Origin: Ahrensia sp.
Lineage (GTDB): Bacteria; Pseudomonadota; Alphaproteobacteria; Rhizobiales; Rhizobiaceae
Direction: 5' to 3'
DNA: 6,200 nucleotides
Assembly (NCBI GenBank): GCA_024639025.1
Contig: JAHEJF010000124.1
Location: 1-6,200, forward strand
The notes beneath the pieces are model-generated. The model made no database searches. It had not been told where the DNA came from and saw only the letters and a program-made list of their open reading frames with translations. A program made the position numbers and the translations under genes. The first letter of the stretch is position 1, and the number at the start of each line of letters is the position of its first letter. This document shows positions 1 through 6,200 of this stretch, one piece after another.

Positions 1-1
1 G

Positions 2-22
2 GAAGTGAATTTCGACAAATAG
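2..22 (+). CDS. C-terminal end of an upstream gene, possibly lemA (partial)
   Basis: The frame starting at base 2 reads Glu-Val-Asn-Phe-Asp-Lys and then a TAG stop, nine bases before the start of the DUF2207 gene. LemA-family proteins often end in a similar short Val-x-Phe motif, and lemA genes are commonly placed directly before DUF2207 genes; that is knowledge of the families, not something these six codons prove. The fragment could equally be a chance open frame. Only sequence to the left of the window can decide. Confidence 0.35.
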   Translation, partial: EVNFDK

Positions 23-31
23 GCTCTCGTC

Positions 32-1963
32 ATGCCACGCCTCATCAGCCTGATTGCTGTATTTCTTCTGCTGGCAACCAATTATCTGCGGGCTGATGAG
101 CGCATATTGTCGTTTGAAAGTGACATTGAAGTCCAAACAGACGGTGCTTTTCTGGTCACGGAAACTATTTTGGTCAGGGCGGAAGGCCAGCAGATCCGGC
201 GCGGGATCTTTCGCGACTTTCCGACGGTGTTTGAAGGCTCAGATGGCCGCGAACGAAAAGTAGGCTTTGAGTTGATTTCTGTGACCCGCAACGGGCAAGC
301 CGAAAGTGCCGTTGTCGAGGGTGGTGGACGGGCGCTTCGAATTCGCATCGGAAATGCTGATGTCTTTTTAAATTCCGGGGAGCATAGGTATGAAATTACC
401 TACCGCACCGATCGCCAGCTCAGGCGATTTGATACGCATGACGAGGTATTCTGGAATGTTACGGGCACAGAATGGGTGTTTCCGATCGACAGGGCAGCCG
501 TAGTCGTCAGCCTGCCTGAGGGAGCGGTGATCGAGGACACAGTTTATTTTACAGGCCCTTTTGGCGCGACCGGAAAAAATGCGCGCAGAAGTGTCGCGGG
601 CAATGGCCGCGTGGCCGCATTTGAGACCACCAGCCCGTTGGGTCGTCGTGAAGGCCTTACGGTTGGAGTCAAATTCAACAAGGGCATTATTGCCGAACCG
701 GACTCGACCCAACAACTTGGCTGGCTGATCAAGGATTATCTGGCAGAGATCACTGCCTTTGGCGGATTGGTGCTGGTGTTTGTGTACTATCTCTGGGCCT
801 GGATGCGCGTCGGTCGAGATCCACCCAAAGACACGGTTGTTCCGCGCTGGGACCTTCCCGGTGATGTGTCTCCGGCTCTGGCCCACTATATTCACAACAA
901 AGGTCTCAAAAAACAGGGGTTTACCGCCATCTCGGCAGCTACGCTATCGCTCGCGGTCAAACAGCGGGTAACGCTTGACAATGAAGATGGGGAATTGACC
1001 ATTACCAAGGTACCCGGCACATCCGCCCATGGGTTGCCAGTGGGTGAAGCATCACTGATGAGTCGTTTGGAAGGCAGGGGCGGTTCGCTGAGTATCAACA
1101 AGGCCAATGGCAGCACGATCAAGTCGATGGCAACAAAATTTTCAACCGCAATGGGTTCTGAACATCGGAAAGTCTTCTTCAGTCACAATGCCGGTTATAT
1201 CGCCCTGGGCGTCATATTATCGATTGCGACCATTGTCGGCATCGCCTTTTCTGGCGCGCTCAGTGAACAGATGGTTGCCTTTATCATCCCGGTTGTCGTG
1301 TTTGGCTCCTTTTTCATGGGCATTACAACGACGATAGCACGTGGATTGATGTCGGGTGGCTTTGAAGCCAAGGTCAAACTGGTTTTTGCGTTCTTCTTCG
1401 GCGCCGTGCTCATTTCTCAAATCGGCTTGGGCACCGCCCTTGCTTTCTTGGGCACAGCCCCGGGCAGACCATTGCTTGGTGCATTGCTGGCCCTGGTGAT
1501 GGTCAATGTCCTGTTCTTCTTTTTGATGGGCGCACCAACCCAACTGGGGCAGAAGAGAAATGCTGAAATAGAAGGATTGAAGCGCTATCTGACCGTTGCG
1601 GAAAAGGATCGGATGAACATGCTTGGTTCGCCAGAAATGTCGCCCCAGCATTATGAAACACTGCTCCCCTTTGCCGTTGCGCTTGGTGTTGAAAAACCTT
1701 GGTCTAAAGCTTTCCAGCGGTGGCTTGCAGCCGCTGTAGCGGCAGGTGCCGCATCTGCTGTCGCCTATCATGGACCGCGCTGGTATCGCGGAGACAGTTT
1801 TTCTCCTGACACCATTGGCGACACGCTGGGCGGCATCGGAACCGACTTGGCAAGTTCCATGACCTCGTCTCTGCCTGCACCCAAATCGTCATCTTCGGGC
1901 TTTTCCGGTGGCGGTGGATTTTCAGGCGGCGGCGGAGGCGGTGGCGGCGGAGGCGGCTGGTAA
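32..1963 (+). CDS. DUF2207 domain membrane protein with glycine-rich C-terminus
   Basis: This 643-residue protein has the architecture of the DUF2207 family, whose biochemical role is not established. Residues 1-21 look like a cleavable signal peptide. Residues 22-235 form the extracytoplasmic beta-rich DUF2207 domain, with the typical RRGIFRDFP stretch near 56-64 and an [14 protein letters not shown]...WNVTG stretch at about 121-144. A membrane segment lies near 240-258, followed by the family-like VGRDPP (260-265). After a soluble region come four more hydrophobic segments near 388-408, 414-435, 450-475 and 480-500. The conserved GLKRYL..AEKDRM (515-528) and [14 protein letters not shown] (544-557) motifs follow, then a short hydrophobic stretch near 564-578. 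The protein ends in a Gly-rich tail closed by Trp, as is usual in the family. The start at 32 is supported by AGG at 21-23 and by the signal peptide. It appears cotranscribed with the VOC gene and glyS. Family assignment is secure; function is unknown, though LemA-type partners would suggest an envelope role. Confidence 0.9.
   Translation: MPRLISLIAVFLLLATNYLRADERILSFESDIEVQTDGAFLVTETILVRAEGQQIRRGIFRDFPTVFEGSDGRERKVGFELISVTRNGQAESAVVEGGGRALRIRIGNADVFLNSGEHRYEITYRTDRQLRRFDTHDEVFWNVTGTEWVFPIDRAAVVVSLPEGAVIEDTVYFTGPFGATGKNARRSVAGNGRVAAFETTSPLGRREGLTVGVKFNKGIIAEPDSTQQLGWLIKDYLAEITAFGGLVLVFVYYLWAWMRVGRDPPKDTVVPRWDLPGDVSPALAHYIHNKGLKKQGFTAISAATLSLAVKQRVTLDNEDGELTITKVPGTSAHGLPVGEASLMSRLEGRGGSLSINKANGSTIKSMATKFSTAMGSEHRKVFFSHNAGYIALGVILSIATIVGIAFSGALSEQMVAFIIPVVVFGSFFMGITTTIARGLMSGGFEAKVKLVFAFFFGAVLISQIGLGTALAFLGTAPGRPLLGALLALVMVNVLFFFLMGAPTQLGQKRNAEIEGLKRYLTVAEKDRMNMLGSPEMSPQHYETLLPFAVALGVEKPWSKAFQRWLAAAVAAGAASAVAYHGPRWYRGDSFSPDTIGDTLGGIGTDLASSMTSSLPAPKSSSSGFSGGGGFSGGGGGGGGGGGW
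1898..1960 (+). repeat. Glycine-codon tract (GGN repeats) at the 3' end of the DUF2207 gene
   Basis: Residues 623-643 consist almost entirely of glycine, in two Phe-Ser-Gly4 style units followed by a long glycine run and a terminal Trp. The DNA is a run of GGC, GGT and GGA codons. Glycine-rich tails ending in Trp are typical for DUF2207 proteins, so the tract is probably genuine and not an expansion artefact, but repeats of this kind can change length by slippage. Confidence 0.85.
1949..1953 (+). promoter_or_regulatory. Shine-Dalgarno GGAGG for the VOC gene, inside the poly-Gly codons
   Basis: GGAGG lies nine bases before the ATG at 1963, a workable spacing, and is formed by the Gly-Gly codons of the preceding gene. 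Together with the 1-nt TAATG overlap this fixes the VOC start and suggests translational coupling. A second GGAGG at 1934-1938 is too far away to be the main site. Confidence 0.65.
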
Positions 1964-2355
1964 TGGCTCGAAAAGCAGCATTCATTGGGACAGCAGCTGT
2001 GCTGCTGGTGCGCGATTTTCAGGCGAACGTGGACTACTGGAAAAACAGTCTGGGTTTTGAAGGAAATTTGTGGGGCGATCCACCCGATTTTGCCATCATG
2101 CACCGCAATAATTGCCGGATCATGCTGTCACAAGCGCCGCAAGATCACACCAATAAGCCCAACTGGGAATTCAATGGTATTTGGAACGCCTATTTTTGGG
2201 TAGATGATGCAAAAGCAATTTATGAAGAGTTTATAGCCAACGGCGCCAAGATAGATTACACGCTGCATGAAAAGCCCTACGGTGTGCTTGAGTTTGGAAT
2301 TCAAGATCTGGACGGGCATGACATCGCATTCGGCCAGGATCTGGCCTCTGACTAA
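1963..2355 (+). CDS. VOC superfamily (glyoxalase/bleomycin resistance fold) protein
   Basis: This 130-residue cytoplasmic protein shows the two beta-alpha-beta-beta-beta modules of the vicinal oxygen chelate fold. Module one covers about residues 8-57 (AAVLLVRDF, then VDYWKNSLGF, then a strand ending in RIMLSQ). Module two covers about 73-126 (NAYFWVDD, IYEEFIANGAKI, then EFGIQDLDGHDIAFGQ, the usual closing motif of the fold). Glu109 in the closing segment sits where many members carry a metal-ligand Glu; a matching ligand in the first module is not obvious by eye. The length is normal for a single-domain member. Members include lactoylglutathione lyases, dioxygenases and antibiotic-binding proteins, and nothing here selects a substrate, so I leave the function open. 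The ATG overlaps the stop of the DUF2207 gene, and glyS starts 17 nt after its stop, so it sits inside the operon. Confidence 0.85.
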   Translation: MARKAAFIGTAAVLLVRDFQANVDYWKNSLGFEGNLWGDPPDFAIMHRNNCRIMLSQAPQDHTNKPNWEFNGIWNAYFWVDDAKAIYEEFIANGAKIDYTLHEKPYGVLEFGIQDLDGHDIAFGQDLASD

Positions 2356-2372
2356 TTCTATCTGGATGAACA

Positions 2373-4493
2373 ATGCCTGACCTACTGCTTGAACTGTTTT
2401 CGGAAGAAATACCTGCGCGCATGCAGCGCAAGGCGGCGGGCGAGTTGCGAGCACGTGTCACGAACGGTCTTGTCGATGCAGGCCTGACCTATGAAGGCGC
2501 AAAAGAGTACTGGACACCACGGCGGCTTGCGTTGGACATTCGTGGATTAACTGCGCGATCAGCCGATATTTCTGAGGAGCGCAAGGGACCGCGCATTGAC
2601 GCACCTGAAAAGGCGATCGAAGGATTTCTGCGCAGTGCTGGCCTCTCGAGTGTCGACGAGGCAAGCATCCATTCGGACCCCAAAAAAGGCGAATTTTATG
2701 TTGCGGTGATCAAAAAGGAAGGCCGAGAAGCTGGCGATATTATCGCAGAACTAATGCCTTCAATCATTCGCGACTTTGCCTGGCCCAAATCGATGCGTTG
2801 GGGCGCTCAATCGGCAAAGCCCGGCTCTCTGCGTTGGGTGCGTCCATTGCAGTCGATATTGTGTACATTCGGACCGGAAACTGAAGATCCGGTTGTCATC
2901 GACTTTGAGGTCGAAGGCATACGATCCGGCAACACCACGAGTGGGCACAGGTTTCATGCAGTTGATGCCTTTGCCGTGCGGCGGTTTGATGACTATGTAA
3001 GCAATCTTGAAAAGAACTTTGTTGTTCTGGACGCTGAACGCCGGAAAGAAATCATCGCAACCGATGCCAAGAACCTTGCCTTTGCCAACGGCGTTGACCT
3101 GGTCGAGGATGACGCATTGCTGGAAGAAGTTTCCGGTCTGGTCGAATGGCCAGTGGTCTTGATGGGCGAATTTGAAGAAGATTATCTCCAAATTCCGGAC
3201 GATGTGACCCGCCTGACAATCAAAACCAATCAAAAATGCTTTGTTTGTCGTGCCCAGGGTTCAGATGAACTGACCAACAAATTTATTCTGGTGTCCAACA
3301 TCGAGGCGTCAGACGGCGGCGCGGAAATTGCATATGGCAACGGCAAAGTTGTGCGCGCAAGGCTTTCCGATGCGTTGCATTTTTGGCGCACGGACCAGGC
3401 CAACCTGCCAGATCTTGCGGAACTCGAAGCATCAGCCAAGAAATTTGGGCTTGATTTGTCAAAGCCGCTCGACCAGCGGATGGCCAAGCTGGATCATCTG
3501 GGCGTGACATTCCATGCCAAAATCGGCACCCAGGGTGAGCGGGTAACCCGCATTGCGACGCTTGCCGCCGAGCTGGCGCCCCTTATTGGCTCGACTACGG
3601 ACGATGCAAGGCGGGCAGCTGTGTTGGCCAAGGCGGATTTGACCACCGAAGCAGTGGGTGAATTTCCCGAGTTGCAAGGCGGATTGGGACGACGCTATGC
3701 GCTGTTGCAGGGCGAAAGTGAGAGTGTGGCGCAGGCGATCGAAGATCACTACAAGCCGCAGGGCCCTTCAGATGCCGTCCCGACTGACCCGGTTTCAATT
3801 TCCATCGCGCTTGCGGATAAACTCGACACGTTGATTTCATTCTGGGCAATTGACGAAAAGCCCACCGGTTCAAAAGATCCCTTTGCTTTGAGAAGAGCCG
3901 CGCTGGGCGTGATCAGGATTATCCTGGAAAATGGGGTTCGCTTGAGTTTGGCTGGTCAAGGGGTATCTGCTGACCTCCTATCCTTCTTCCATGACCGCCT
4001 GAAGGTCTATTTGCGTGACAAGGGCGCGCGCCACGATTTGATCGACGCTGTGCTTTCTGAAAATGATGATGACCTGTTGCTCGTTGTGCGGCGCGTCGAA
4101 GCATTGGGCAAATTGCTGGACAGCGATGACGGGGCCAATTTGACGATTGGCGCCAAGCGCGCGCTCAACATCCTATCGGCTGAGGAAAAGAAGGATGGCG
4201 AAGGCGCATTCGATACGCAGGTTGATTCCGCGTTGCTGACCGAGCAAGCAGAACAAGATCTGTCAGACACGATTTTGGCCGTACGCGAGGATGTTGCGCA
4301 CTGCGTTAAAGCAGATGATTATGAAGGCGCATTTAGCGTGTTGGCTCAGCTAAGACCTTCGGTGGACGCATTTTTTGACGATGTGATGGTCAACGCGGAA
4401 GACCAGAAAGTGCGCCAAAACCGTCTGCGATTGCTCTCCTCGCTTAGAGAAACAACGCGCAGTCTTGCCGATTTCTCGCAGATCGCTGGCTAG
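2373..4493 (+). CDS. glyS: Glycyl-tRNA synthetase, beta subunit
   Basis: GlyS is the beta chain of the bacterial alpha2-beta2 type glycyl-tRNA synthetase. With GlyQ, which carries the aminoacylation site, it charges tRNA-Gly in the cytoplasm; the beta chain mainly binds the tRNA. The 706-residue length is normal. The N-terminus shows the family signature [13 protein letters not shown] (4-16), then YWTPRRLAL (46-54), KSMRW (139-143), RWVRPLQSI (154-162), SGHRFH (190-195) and TIKTNQKCF (282-290). The HD-like region follows with [10 protein letters not shown] (382-391), [24 protein letters not shown] (420-443), [13 protein letters not shown] (479-491) and [18 protein letters not shown] (499-516). 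A DALR-type anticodon-binding segment ends the protein (about 590-704, with [14 protein letters not shown] at 664-677). The start is supported by GGA at 2364-2366. The gene appears intact. The alpha subunit glyQ is not in the window and must be encoded elsewhere, probably upstream. Confidence 0.97.
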   Translation: MPDLLLELFSEEIPARMQRKAAGELRARVTNGLVDAGLTYEGAKEYWTPRRLALDIRGLTARSADISEERKGPRIDAPEKAIEGFLRSAGLSSVDEASIHSDPKKGEFYVAVIKKEGREAGDIIAELMPSIIRDFAWPKSMRWGAQSAKPGSLRWVRPLQSILCTFGPETEDPVVIDFEVEGIRSGNTTSGHRFHAVDAFAVRRFDDYVSNLEKNFVVLDAERRKEIIATDAKNLAFANGVDLVEDDALLEEVSGLVEWPVVLMGEFEEDYLQIPDDVTRLTIKTNQKCFVCRAQGSDELTNKFILVSNIEASDGGAEIAYGNGKVVRARLSDALHFWRTDQANLPDLAELEASAKKFGLDLSKPLDQRMAKLDHLGVTFHAKIGTQGERVTRIATLAAELAPLIGSTTDDARRAAVLAKADLTTEAVGEFPELQGGLGRRYALLQGESESVAQAIEDHYKPQGPSDAVPTDPVSISIALADKLDTLISFWAIDEKPTGSKDPFALRRAALGVIRIILENGVRLSLAGQGVSADLLSFFHDRLKVYLRDKGARHDLIDAVLSENDDDLLLVVRRVEALGKLLDSDDGANLTIGAKRALNILSAEEKKDGEGAFDTQVDSALLTEQAEQDLSDTILAVREDVAHCVKADDYEGAFSVLAQLRPSVDAFFDDVMVNAEDQKVRQNRLRLLSSLRETTRSLADFSQIAG

Positions 4494-4556
4494 ACTCTAT
4501 TAGCCTTTGATGGAATCGCGGCACCTGGATTTATCCAATATTTTCAATGCCCAAAT

Positions 4557-4594
4557 CCGCGCCAGCGTTTCAGTCTTCAAATGAAACGCTCTAA
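4557..4594 (+). repeat. Intergenic palindromic element, copy 1
   Basis: The arms AGCGTTTCA (4564-4572) and TGAAACGCT (4582-4590) are perfect inverted repeats of 9 bp around a 9-nt loop. The same element, including CCGCGCC on the left and CTAA on the right, recurs at 5200-5237 in the same orientation: 16 and 13 bases are identical in the two flanks, and the loop lengths match, giving 32 of 38 identical positions by my count. It lies 63 bases after the glyS stop. It has no T-run, so it is not itself a typical terminator. It resembles short dispersed palindromes of rhizobial intergenic DNA, but that comparison is from memory. Confidence 0.8.
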
Positions 4595-4605
4595 TCCAAA
4601 TGTAG

Positions 4606-4639
4606 AAAAAAGCCGCGCGGTGCACCGCGCGGCTTTTTT
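4606..4639. terminator. Bidirectional Rho-independent terminator
   Basis: A GC-rich 9-bp stem (GCCGCGCGG at 4612-4620 with CCGCGCGGC at 4625-4633) closes a TGCA tetraloop. Six A precede the stem and six T follow it, so the whole 34 bp is a perfect palindrome and gives a U-tract on either strand. It ends 15 bases past the stop of the minus-strand gene at 4655 and lies about 112 bases after the glyS stop, so it can stop transcription of both convergent units. Confidence 0.93.
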
Positions 4640-4654
4640 GTGCTGCTAAATACT

Positions 4655-5053
4655 TTAGCGAAGATCGGTTTCTTCTAGCACCCGAGTCTCGATCTCGTTG
4701 TCTATGATGATATCTTCCAGCGATTCTGGTGATGCTGCTTCCAGCTCTGCCAGTTTTTCGGTTACCCGCTCCGAAATCGACTTGCGCTCAGATGACTGGT
4801 CATTGCCATCGGGTGAGATGACACGGGGCTCGCTGCCGCTACCGCCGCCAGAAGAGGAAGATGAAGAACCGCCAAGCTTTACCGTGCCACCCGCCGATCC
4901 ATTGGCGGATTGTGCGTCGTCACCTTCAAATTCGATAAACAAGACAGATGGCAGCGAAGAATCTTCGATGATCGAGTAGTCGGCCAGGGCCGGTAAGGCT
5001 GTTGCAACACTCAATGCACTGGCTGCAGCGATTAGTTTGATGCGTGCGGTCAT
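4655..5053 (-). CDS. Small exported acidic Ser/Gly-rich hypothetical protein
   Basis: I do not recognise this 132-residue protein. Residues 1-24 form a clear Sec signal peptide: basic Arg and Lys near the start, a hydrophobic Ala/Leu-rich core, and an ALA cleavage motif before Asp25. The mature protein would be about 108 residues. It begins with a short hydrophobic strand-like part (SVLFIEFEG, 36-44), followed by a Gly/Ser-rich low-complexity linker (about 50-74, including six Ser in a row). It ends with a charged, strongly acidic, probably helical segment (about 88-131, many Glu and Asp). No cysteine follows the signal peptide, so it is probably a soluble periplasmic protein and not a lipoprotein. 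The start is supported by AGGAA (5061-5065 on the minus strand) seven bases upstream. It is a single-gene unit, convergent with glyS and divergent from the Sua5 gene. The frame opposite it is a shadow without supporting signals. Confidence 0.8.
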   Translation of the reverse strand: MTARIKLIAAASALSVATALPALADYSIIEDSSLPSVLFIEFEGDDAQSANGSAGGTVKLGGSSSSSSGGGSGSEPRVISPDGNDQSSERKSISERVTEKLAELEAASPESLEDIIIDNEIETRVLEETDLR

Positions 5054-5121
5054 GGTCTGGTTCCTGTTTCAGATTTGACCGCATTTTATCGAAAATGGGT
5101 TCACGAGGGGTTGTGAAGCGT

Positions 5122-5138
5122 GGTTAATCAAGCGCTAA
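5122..5138 (-). promoter_or_regulatory. Candidate CtrA-like site upstream of the secreted-protein gene
   Basis: On the minus strand the bases read TTAG, seven bases, then TTAACC. The known CtrA recognition pattern of alphaproteobacteria is TTAA-N7-TTAA(C), so there is one mismatch. It lies about 70 bases upstream of the start at 5053. A TAAAAT -10-like hexamer sits at 5083-5088 on the same strand, but I find no good -35 at the right spacing. One such near match can occur by chance. Confidence 0.2.
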
Positions 5139-5199
5139 GGCAAGGCACGTTTTGATGAGATTGCAGAACCCGATTTTTTGTGTTTTTAAGTTCCAGCAG

Positions 5200-5237
5200 C
5201 CGCGCCAGCGTTTCAATACAAAATTGAAACGCTCTAA
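5200..5237 (+). repeat. Intergenic palindromic element, copy 2
   Basis: This is the second copy of the element at 4557-4594, in the same orientation and at an exact offset of 643 bases. Here the stem is longer: AGCGTTTCAAT (5207-5217) pairs with ATTGAAACGCT (5223-5233) over 11 bp with a 5-nt loop. The loop bases differ from copy 1 while most of both arms and the outer flanks are conserved, which is the pattern expected for a structured or mobile repeat. It ends 56 bases before the Sua5 start, so it may be transcribed as part of that leader or may overlap its promoter. Confidence 0.8.
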
Positions 5238-5293
5238 AGCAAGGTCGCCCATTTGGACATTGCTGCGCTCAGGTTTGCGCGATATGACAGGCC

Positions 5294-6200
5294 ATGAGTG
5301 CAACAGTGACCGACAATATCATGCCAGCCAATGAGTCCGCTTTACAGCGTGCGCAGAAACTGTTGACTGCCGGTCGATTGGTCGCCCTGCCAACCGAAAC
5401 AGTTTACGGACTGGCAGCCGACGCTTGTAACGGAGAAGCGGTCGCTCGCATTTTTTCGGCCAAGGGTCGACCGCAATTCAATCCGCTGATCTGCCATGTC
5501 AGCGATGCGGATATGGCGGCGCAGTATGCGCATGTTAATGCACCCGCTCAAAGACTGATTGATGCTTTTTGGCCCGGTCCCCTCACCTTGGTTTTGCCGC
5601 TGAAAAAGAACGCCGGAATTCATCCTTTGGTCGTCGCGGGATTGGACACGATCGCGCTGCGTCAACCGCGCGGATTGATGACAGAACTTGTCGATCGAAT
5701 GGGAACTCCACTAGCTGCACCGAGCGCCAATGCCTCGGGGAAAATCAGCCCCACCACCGCGCGCGCCGTGCAGGAAAGTTTGGGTGACAAAGTTGATTTG
5801 ATCATTGACAACGGACTGTGTGCCGTTGGCCTTGAAAGTACGATTGTCAAGGTTGAGCAAGAACAGCTGACGCTGCTCAGACCGGGGAGCGTGACAATTG
5901 CTGAACTGGAAAAAGTGAGTCAGATGAATCTGTTAGTGGCGGAAGCTGGCAGCGCGATTCAAGCACCTGGCATGTTACATTCACATTATGCTCCCTCATC
6001 TGCCATGCGACTTGGCGCAAAATCGGTTGAGCCCGGTGAGGCACTTTTGGCATTTGGTCCAAACAGGATTGCAGGGTCTGACCAGGCGGTTGCCGTTGCA
6101 AATCTATCGTCGACAGGCAACCTGATCGAGGCAGCGGCCAACTTGTTTTCGATGATGAACCAACTGGATAAATCAGGGGCAACGCAGATCGCTGTCGAGC
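5294..6200 (+). CDS. L-threonylcarbamoyladenylate synthase, Sua5/YrdC family (3' truncated by window edge)
   Basis: The enzyme makes threonylcarbamoyl-AMP from threonine, bicarbonate and ATP in the cytoplasm; the TsaB/TsaD/TsaE proteins then transfer the group to A37 of ANN-decoding tRNAs (t6A). The 302 visible residues carry the YrdC-domain hallmarks in order: PTETVYGLAADA (33-44), KGRPQFNPL (57-65), FWPGPLTLVLP (92-102), ALRQP (121-125), APSANASG (142-149), GLESTIV (179-185) and LRPGSV (195-200). The linker motif APGMLHSHYAP (224-234) follows, and the frame then enters the C-terminal Sua5 domain, so this is the long Sua5 form and not the short TsaC/YrdC form. The frame is open to the right edge, with only the last part missing. 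ATG 5294 is the first start after an in-frame TGA at 5285; its ribosome site is weak (AGG at 5289-5291, too close), and GTG 5306 or ATG 5321 are alternatives that still keep the whole domain. Confidence 0.94.
   Translation, partial: MSATVTDNIMPANESALQRAQKLLTAGRLVALPTETVYGLAADACNGEAVARIFSAKGRPQFNPLICHVSDADMAAQYAHVNAPAQRLIDAFWPGPLTLVLPLKKNAGIHPLVVAGLDTIALRQPRGLMTELVDRMGTPLAAPSANASGKISPTTARAVQESLGDKVDLIIDNGLCAVGLESTIVKVEQEQLTLLRPGSVTIAELEKVSQMNLLVAEAGSAIQAPGMLHSHYAPSSAMRLGAKSVEPGEALLAFGPNRIAGSDQAVAVANLSSTGNLIEAAANLFSMMNQLDKSGATQIAVE

Noticed and set aside
368..895. 175-codon open frame on the minus strand inside the DUF2207 gene
   Set aside because: It is fully antisense to a well-supported family member, has no signal of its own and no recognisable protein; a shadow frame.
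1217..1771. 184-codon open frame on the minus strand inside the DUF2207 gene
   Set aside because: The predicted protein is rich in Gln, His, Lys and Cys in a pattern typical of antisense reading of membrane-protein codons, with no family motif.
1768..2103. Minus-strand open frame with a poly-proline run
   Set aside because: The proline run is just the reverse complement of the glycine codons of the DUF2207 tail.
2760..3233. 157-codon minus-strand open frame inside glyS
   Set aside because: Antisense to conserved glyS motifs, with no ribosome site or family features.
4564..4590. Palindrome copy 1 as the glyS terminator
   Set aside because: The stem is AT-rich and no T-run follows; the GC-rich hairpin with T6 at 4606-4639 is a far better terminator.
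4698..4979. 93-codon plus-strand open frame opposite the secreted-protein gene
   Set aside because: It is Ser/Pro/Glu-rich low complexity produced by the antisense of the Ser/Gly linker. The minus-strand frame has a signal peptide, a ribosome site and a terminator, so it is the real gene.
5100..5117. TTCAC-N8-GTGAA inverted repeat as an operator
   Set aside because: Five-base arms are expected often by chance, and no matching regulator or second copy is present.
4557..5237. Paired palindromes as a CRISPR array or a complete insertion sequence
   Set aside because: There are only two copies 643 bp apart, they are direct and not inverted relative to each other, and the gene between them is an exported protein, not a transposase; no cas genes are present.
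5152..5334. 60-codon plus-strand open frame with a TTG start before Sua5
   Set aside because: It runs through the palindromic element and overlaps the Sua5 start in another frame, and its protein has no features.

Overview
The window reads as ordinary chromosomal DNA from an alphaproteobacterium, probably of the Hyphomicrobiales (rhizobial) type. The basis is codon use, moderate GC content, a two-subunit type glycyl-tRNA synthetase (separate beta chain), a long-form Sua5, and an intergenic palindrome of a kind I associate with rhizobial genomes. The taxonomic call is inference; no rRNA or other marker is present.

Layout. Bases 1-4493 hold a tightly packed plus-strand set of genes: the last codons of an upstream gene (ending at 22, possibly lemA), a DUF2207 membrane protein with a glycine-rich tail (32-1963), a small VOC/glyoxalase-fold protein whose ATG overlaps the previous stop codon (1963-2355), and glyS, the beta subunit of glycyl-tRNA synthetase (2373-4493). 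The gaps are 9, -1 and 17 nt, so this is very probably one operon. The alpha subunit gene glyQ is not in the window; it may lie upstream.

Bases 4494-4654 separate glyS from a convergent minus-strand gene. This gap holds a short palindromic element (4557-4594) and a strong, perfectly symmetrical terminator (4606-4639) that can serve both strands. The minus-strand gene (4655-5053) encodes a small exported, acidic, Ser/Gly-rich protein that I do not recognise.

Bases 5054-5293 are a divergent intergenic region. It contains the second copy of the palindromic element (5200-5237), in the same orientation as the first and exactly 643 bp away, plus a CtrA-like site of low confidence. From 5294 to the right edge runs a partial Sua5-type threonylcarbamoyl-AMP synthase gene, needed for the t6A modification of tRNA.

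Two of the genes (glyS and Sua5) serve translation, but they lie in separate transcription units. I found no defence system, mobile element with a transposase, CRISPR array, tRNA or rRNA. The most notable items are the paired palindromic elements bracketing the unknown secreted-protein gene and the way the poly-glycine tail of the DUF2207 gene supplies the ribosome binding site of the next gene.
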